Source of the DNA: Spirosoma taeanense
GTDB taxonomy: Bacteria; Bacteroidota; Bacteroidia; Cytophagales; Spirosomataceae
DNA: 64,000 nucleotides
Reading direction: 5' to 3'
Assembly (NCBI RefSeq): GCF_013127955.1
Contig: NZ_CP053435.1
Span: 5,435,001 to 5,499,000 of the forward strand
The notes beneath the pieces are model-generated. The model was not told the DNA's origin, ran no database searches, and saw nothing but the letters and a program-made list of their open reading frames with translations. The position numbers and the translations under genes were made by a program. Of this stretch, positions 62,401-64,000 are shown in pieces. Position 1 is the stretch's first letter; every line of letters starts with the position of its first letter.

Positions 62401-63282
62401 TTATTGCTTCTCAATGATCGGAATGAGCTTCTGTAATTCATTAAAGCGTGTTTCGTCCGGCTTCGGATCAGCAATGGGCAATTTCTCAAGTTCGTTGATC
62501 AGCACCTGCCCGACCAGCAGCCGCATATTTTTTTTGTCATCCGCAGGAATGACATACCAGGGCGCGTGCTCAGTTGCAGTTTCGTTAATACAGGTTTCGT
62601 AAGCTTCCTGATAACCGTCCCAGAATGCACGCTCTTTTACGTCTCCTTCGTCGAATTTCCAGTTTTTGGCCGGGTTCTTAATCCGGGCAATAAGCCGCTC
62701 AGCCTGTTCTTCTTTCGATACGTGCAGAAAGAATTTTACGACAGGAAAGCCATTCTGGTGCAGGAATTTTTCCATATGCCGAATGGCTTCGTACCGATGC
62801 TTAAAGAGTTTATCCAAGTCATCGGTTTCTTTTCCGGGCAGACGCTGGTTCTGGGTCAGAATGTCGGGATGAACCTTAGTCACCAAAACCTCTTCGTAGT
62901 ACGATCGGTTAAAAATGCCGAGGATTCCCCGTTCAGGCAGTTCGCGCCAACTGCGCCACAGCCAGTCATGGTCAAGCTCCTGATCGGTGGGACGCTTAAA
63001 GGAATATACCTTTACACCCACCGGATTGGTGCCGGTAAATACGTGCTGGATAGTGCCATCTTTCCCGGCCGCATCCAGCGCCTGAAAAATAGTGACCAAT
63101 CCATAGCGGTTGTCGGCATACATGCGGTTTTGCCACGTGTCGATCTGTTCAGCATGCTGGCGCAGACGAGTTTCGTATTCGTCCCCATCTTCATAGAGAT
63201 CATCTACTTTCGTTGGCGCTTTTTTGATTTTGAGCGGCTTAGAACCGTCGTAGCGGAAGCGGTCGGTATCGAGTTCTTTCAC
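62401..63282 (-). CDS. Polyphosphate kinase 2 family protein (class III-like), copy A
   Basis: 293-residue PPK2-type kinase starting at a GTG (MKELDTDRFRYDG). Walker A IFQALDAAGKDGTI and the lid HDWLWRSWRELPERGILGIFNRSYYEEVL (partly quoted) match class III enzymes that make ADP and ATP from AMP with polyphosphate. No PPK1 gene is in the window. It is the upstream gene of a tandem PPK2 pair and lies divergent from msrA. The pair may support nucleotide recovery under stress, an inference. Confidence 0.92.
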   Translation of the reverse strand: MKELDTDRFRYDGSKPLKIKKAPTKVDDLYEDGDEYETRLRQHAEQIDTWQNRMYADNRYGLVTIFQALDAAGKDGTIQHVFTGTNPVGVKVYSFKRPTDQELDHDWLWRSWRELPERGILGIFNRSYYEEVLVTKVHPDILTQNQRLPGKETDDLDKLFKHRYEAIRHMEKFLHQNGFPVVKFFLHVSKEEQAERLIARIKNPAKNWKFDEGDVKERAFWDGYQEAYETCINETATEHAPWYVIPADDKKNMRLLVGQVLINELEKLPIADPKPDETRFNELQKLIPIIEKQ

Positions 63283-63463
63283 GGACAGGACGCGTAAACT
63301 TTACGCGAATCAGTTACGTTATCACTACAGCTAACAACCAGAATCCAACCTAATGGTTGTAATCGGTTCTGCGAACGGCATCGGCATCTGTGCTAACCAC
63401 TCAGCCGCCAGTTGCCGGACGGATAGCGTAGATTTAACCGACCGTTGCTAAGACAGTCTCATT
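63283..63463. other. Divergent intergenic region between PPK2 and msrA
   Basis: About 180 bp without a gene. It must hold the promoters of both genes, but I found no clear TAnnTTTG box or operator. Confidence 0.5.
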
Positions 63464-64000
63464 ATGACCGCAAATCAATCCGCAAATTACGAGAAAGCCA
63501 CGTTTGGCACTGGCTGCTTCTGGTGCACCGAAGCCGTGTTTGAATCGCTCGATGGGGTTATCAAATCCGTATCGGGCTACGAAGGTGGCCGGAATCCCAA
63601 TCCTACGTATAAGGAAGTCTGCTCGGGTACTACCGGCCACGCCGAGTGCGTTGAAATAACCTATGACCCCAGCGTAATTACCTACCAGGAACTGCTGGAA
63701 GCTTTCTTTCGGAGCCACGACCCAACTACGCTGAACCGCCAGGGCGCCGATGTTGGCACCCAATACCGGTCGGTGATTTTCTATCACAACGACGAGCAGA
63801 AACAGCTGGCCGAAACAGCAAAAGACGAACTGAACAAAGCTGGTGCGTATCCTAATCCCATCGTTACAGAGATTAGCCCGGCCGAAACGTTCTACGAAGC
63901 CGAAGCCTACCACCAGGATTATTTTGCCAAGAATCCAAATCAGGGTTACTGCGCTTTCGTTATCGCTCCGAAACTAGACAAGTTCAGGAAGGTATTTAAA
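63464..64000 (+). CDS. msrA: Peptide methionine (S)-S-oxide reductase MsrA (partial, 3' end outside window)
   Basis: Repairs methionine-S-sulfoxide residues. The frame is open to the right edge (179 codons visible, stop outside). The active site GCFWCTEAVFESLDG contains the catalytic Cys18 and a second Cys21; VSGYEGGRNPNPTYKEVCSG, GHAECVEITYDP and GTQYRSVIFYH are further family blocks. Length is already near the family norm of 180-210 residues, so little is missing. It is divergent from two PPK2 genes, an arrangement that hints at a stress-response neighbourhood. Confidence 0.96.
   Translation, partial: MTANQSANYEKATFGTGCFWCTEAVFESLDGVIKSVSGYEGGRNPNPTYKEVCSGTTGHAECVEITYDPSVITYQELLEAFFRSHDPTTLNRQGADVGTQYRSVIFYHNDEQKQLAETAKDELNKAGAYPNPIVTEISPAETFYEAEAYHQDYFAKNPNQGYCAFVIAPKLDKFRKVFK

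Noticed and set aside
62566-63297. Long + strand open frame opposite the PPK2 gene
   Set aside because: The minus-strand PPK2 has all its motifs; the + frame has none.
63434-63913. Minus-strand open frame at the right end
   Set aside because: The + strand codes for MsrA with an intact GCFWC site; the minus frame is its shadow.
1-64000. tRNA, rRNA, insertion sequences or integrase/attachment sites
   Set aside because: I looked in every intergenic gap and saw no cloverleaf arms with B-box GGTTCGAAT, transposase motif or terminal repeats. A tRNAscan/ISfinder search would be decisive.

Overview
The window is a 64 kb stretch of a Bacteroidota chromosome, most likely from the order Cytophagales and close to Spirosoma. 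The evidence is qualitative. There is a type IX secretion C-terminal sorting domain, a TonB-dependent receptor paired with a DUF4249 lipoprotein, Bacteroidota-type promoters (TAnnTTTG at -7), a PcrB-type GGGPS, a DUF349 protein, an EttA-type ABC-F protein and base composition slightly above half GC. It reads mainly as core chromosome. I saw no insertion sequence, prophage, CRISPR array, tRNA or rRNA gene.

Layout. 1-9.6 kb: the 3' part of sbcC, a PhoD-like lipoprotein phosphatase, fabI, an RNA m5C methyltransferase with an overlapping membrane-anchored hydrolase, a KdsC-like phosphatase, a class IV aminotransferase and a Uma2-type nuclease-fold protein. 9.6-18.1 kb: housekeeping genes (ettA, a DUF349 protein, serS, a lysC-type aspartate kinase, ribH, a YfgM-like TPR protein), with a MNT-HEPN pair directly in front of serS. 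18.1-22 kb: a TPP riboswitch leader feeding a lone TonB-dependent receptor, then a cystathionine gamma-synthase-type enzyme. 22-31.8 kb: membrane and lipid genes (VTT-domain protein, hydrolase, MaoC hydratase, acyl-CoA dehydrogenase, AraC regulator, TonB C-terminal-domain protein, GGGPS, two small membrane proteins, a TraR/DksA-like protein, glutamate dehydrogenase, a Psd-family decarboxylase).

31.8-41.7 kb: an SMP-30 protein and a GMC oxidoreductase (divergent), an AlgJ/AlgX-like plus MBOAT O-acetylation pair, a small outer-membrane protein, an MgtC protein and uvrA. 42-53.5 kb: an envelope/secreted-protein block. It holds a T9SS cargo protein, a diheme cytochrome with a parallel beta-helix partner, an SGNH esterase with two DUF11 repeats, and an operon of a cytochrome-containing DUF1549/DUF1553 protein, a Tat-exported DUF1501 protein and a small hydrolase. 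53.5-64 kb: gatC, plsC-type acyltransferase, purH, a polysaccharide flippase, a TonB receptor/DUF4249 pair, two tandem class III-like PPK2 kinases and the 5' part of msrA.

The most notable non-coding features are: long perfect hairpins between convergent genes that often lack a U-tract; a 30-bp palindrome in the acyl-CoA dehydrogenase promoter; two imperfect inverted elements built from degenerate short AATGA/GAGTGAAT units, one of them in frame inside uvrA; and the MNT-HEPN insertion upstream of serS. No wholly new system is demonstrated. The best candidates for follow-up are the 42-53 kb envelope cluster, the MNT-HEPN-serS arrangement and the uvrA element.
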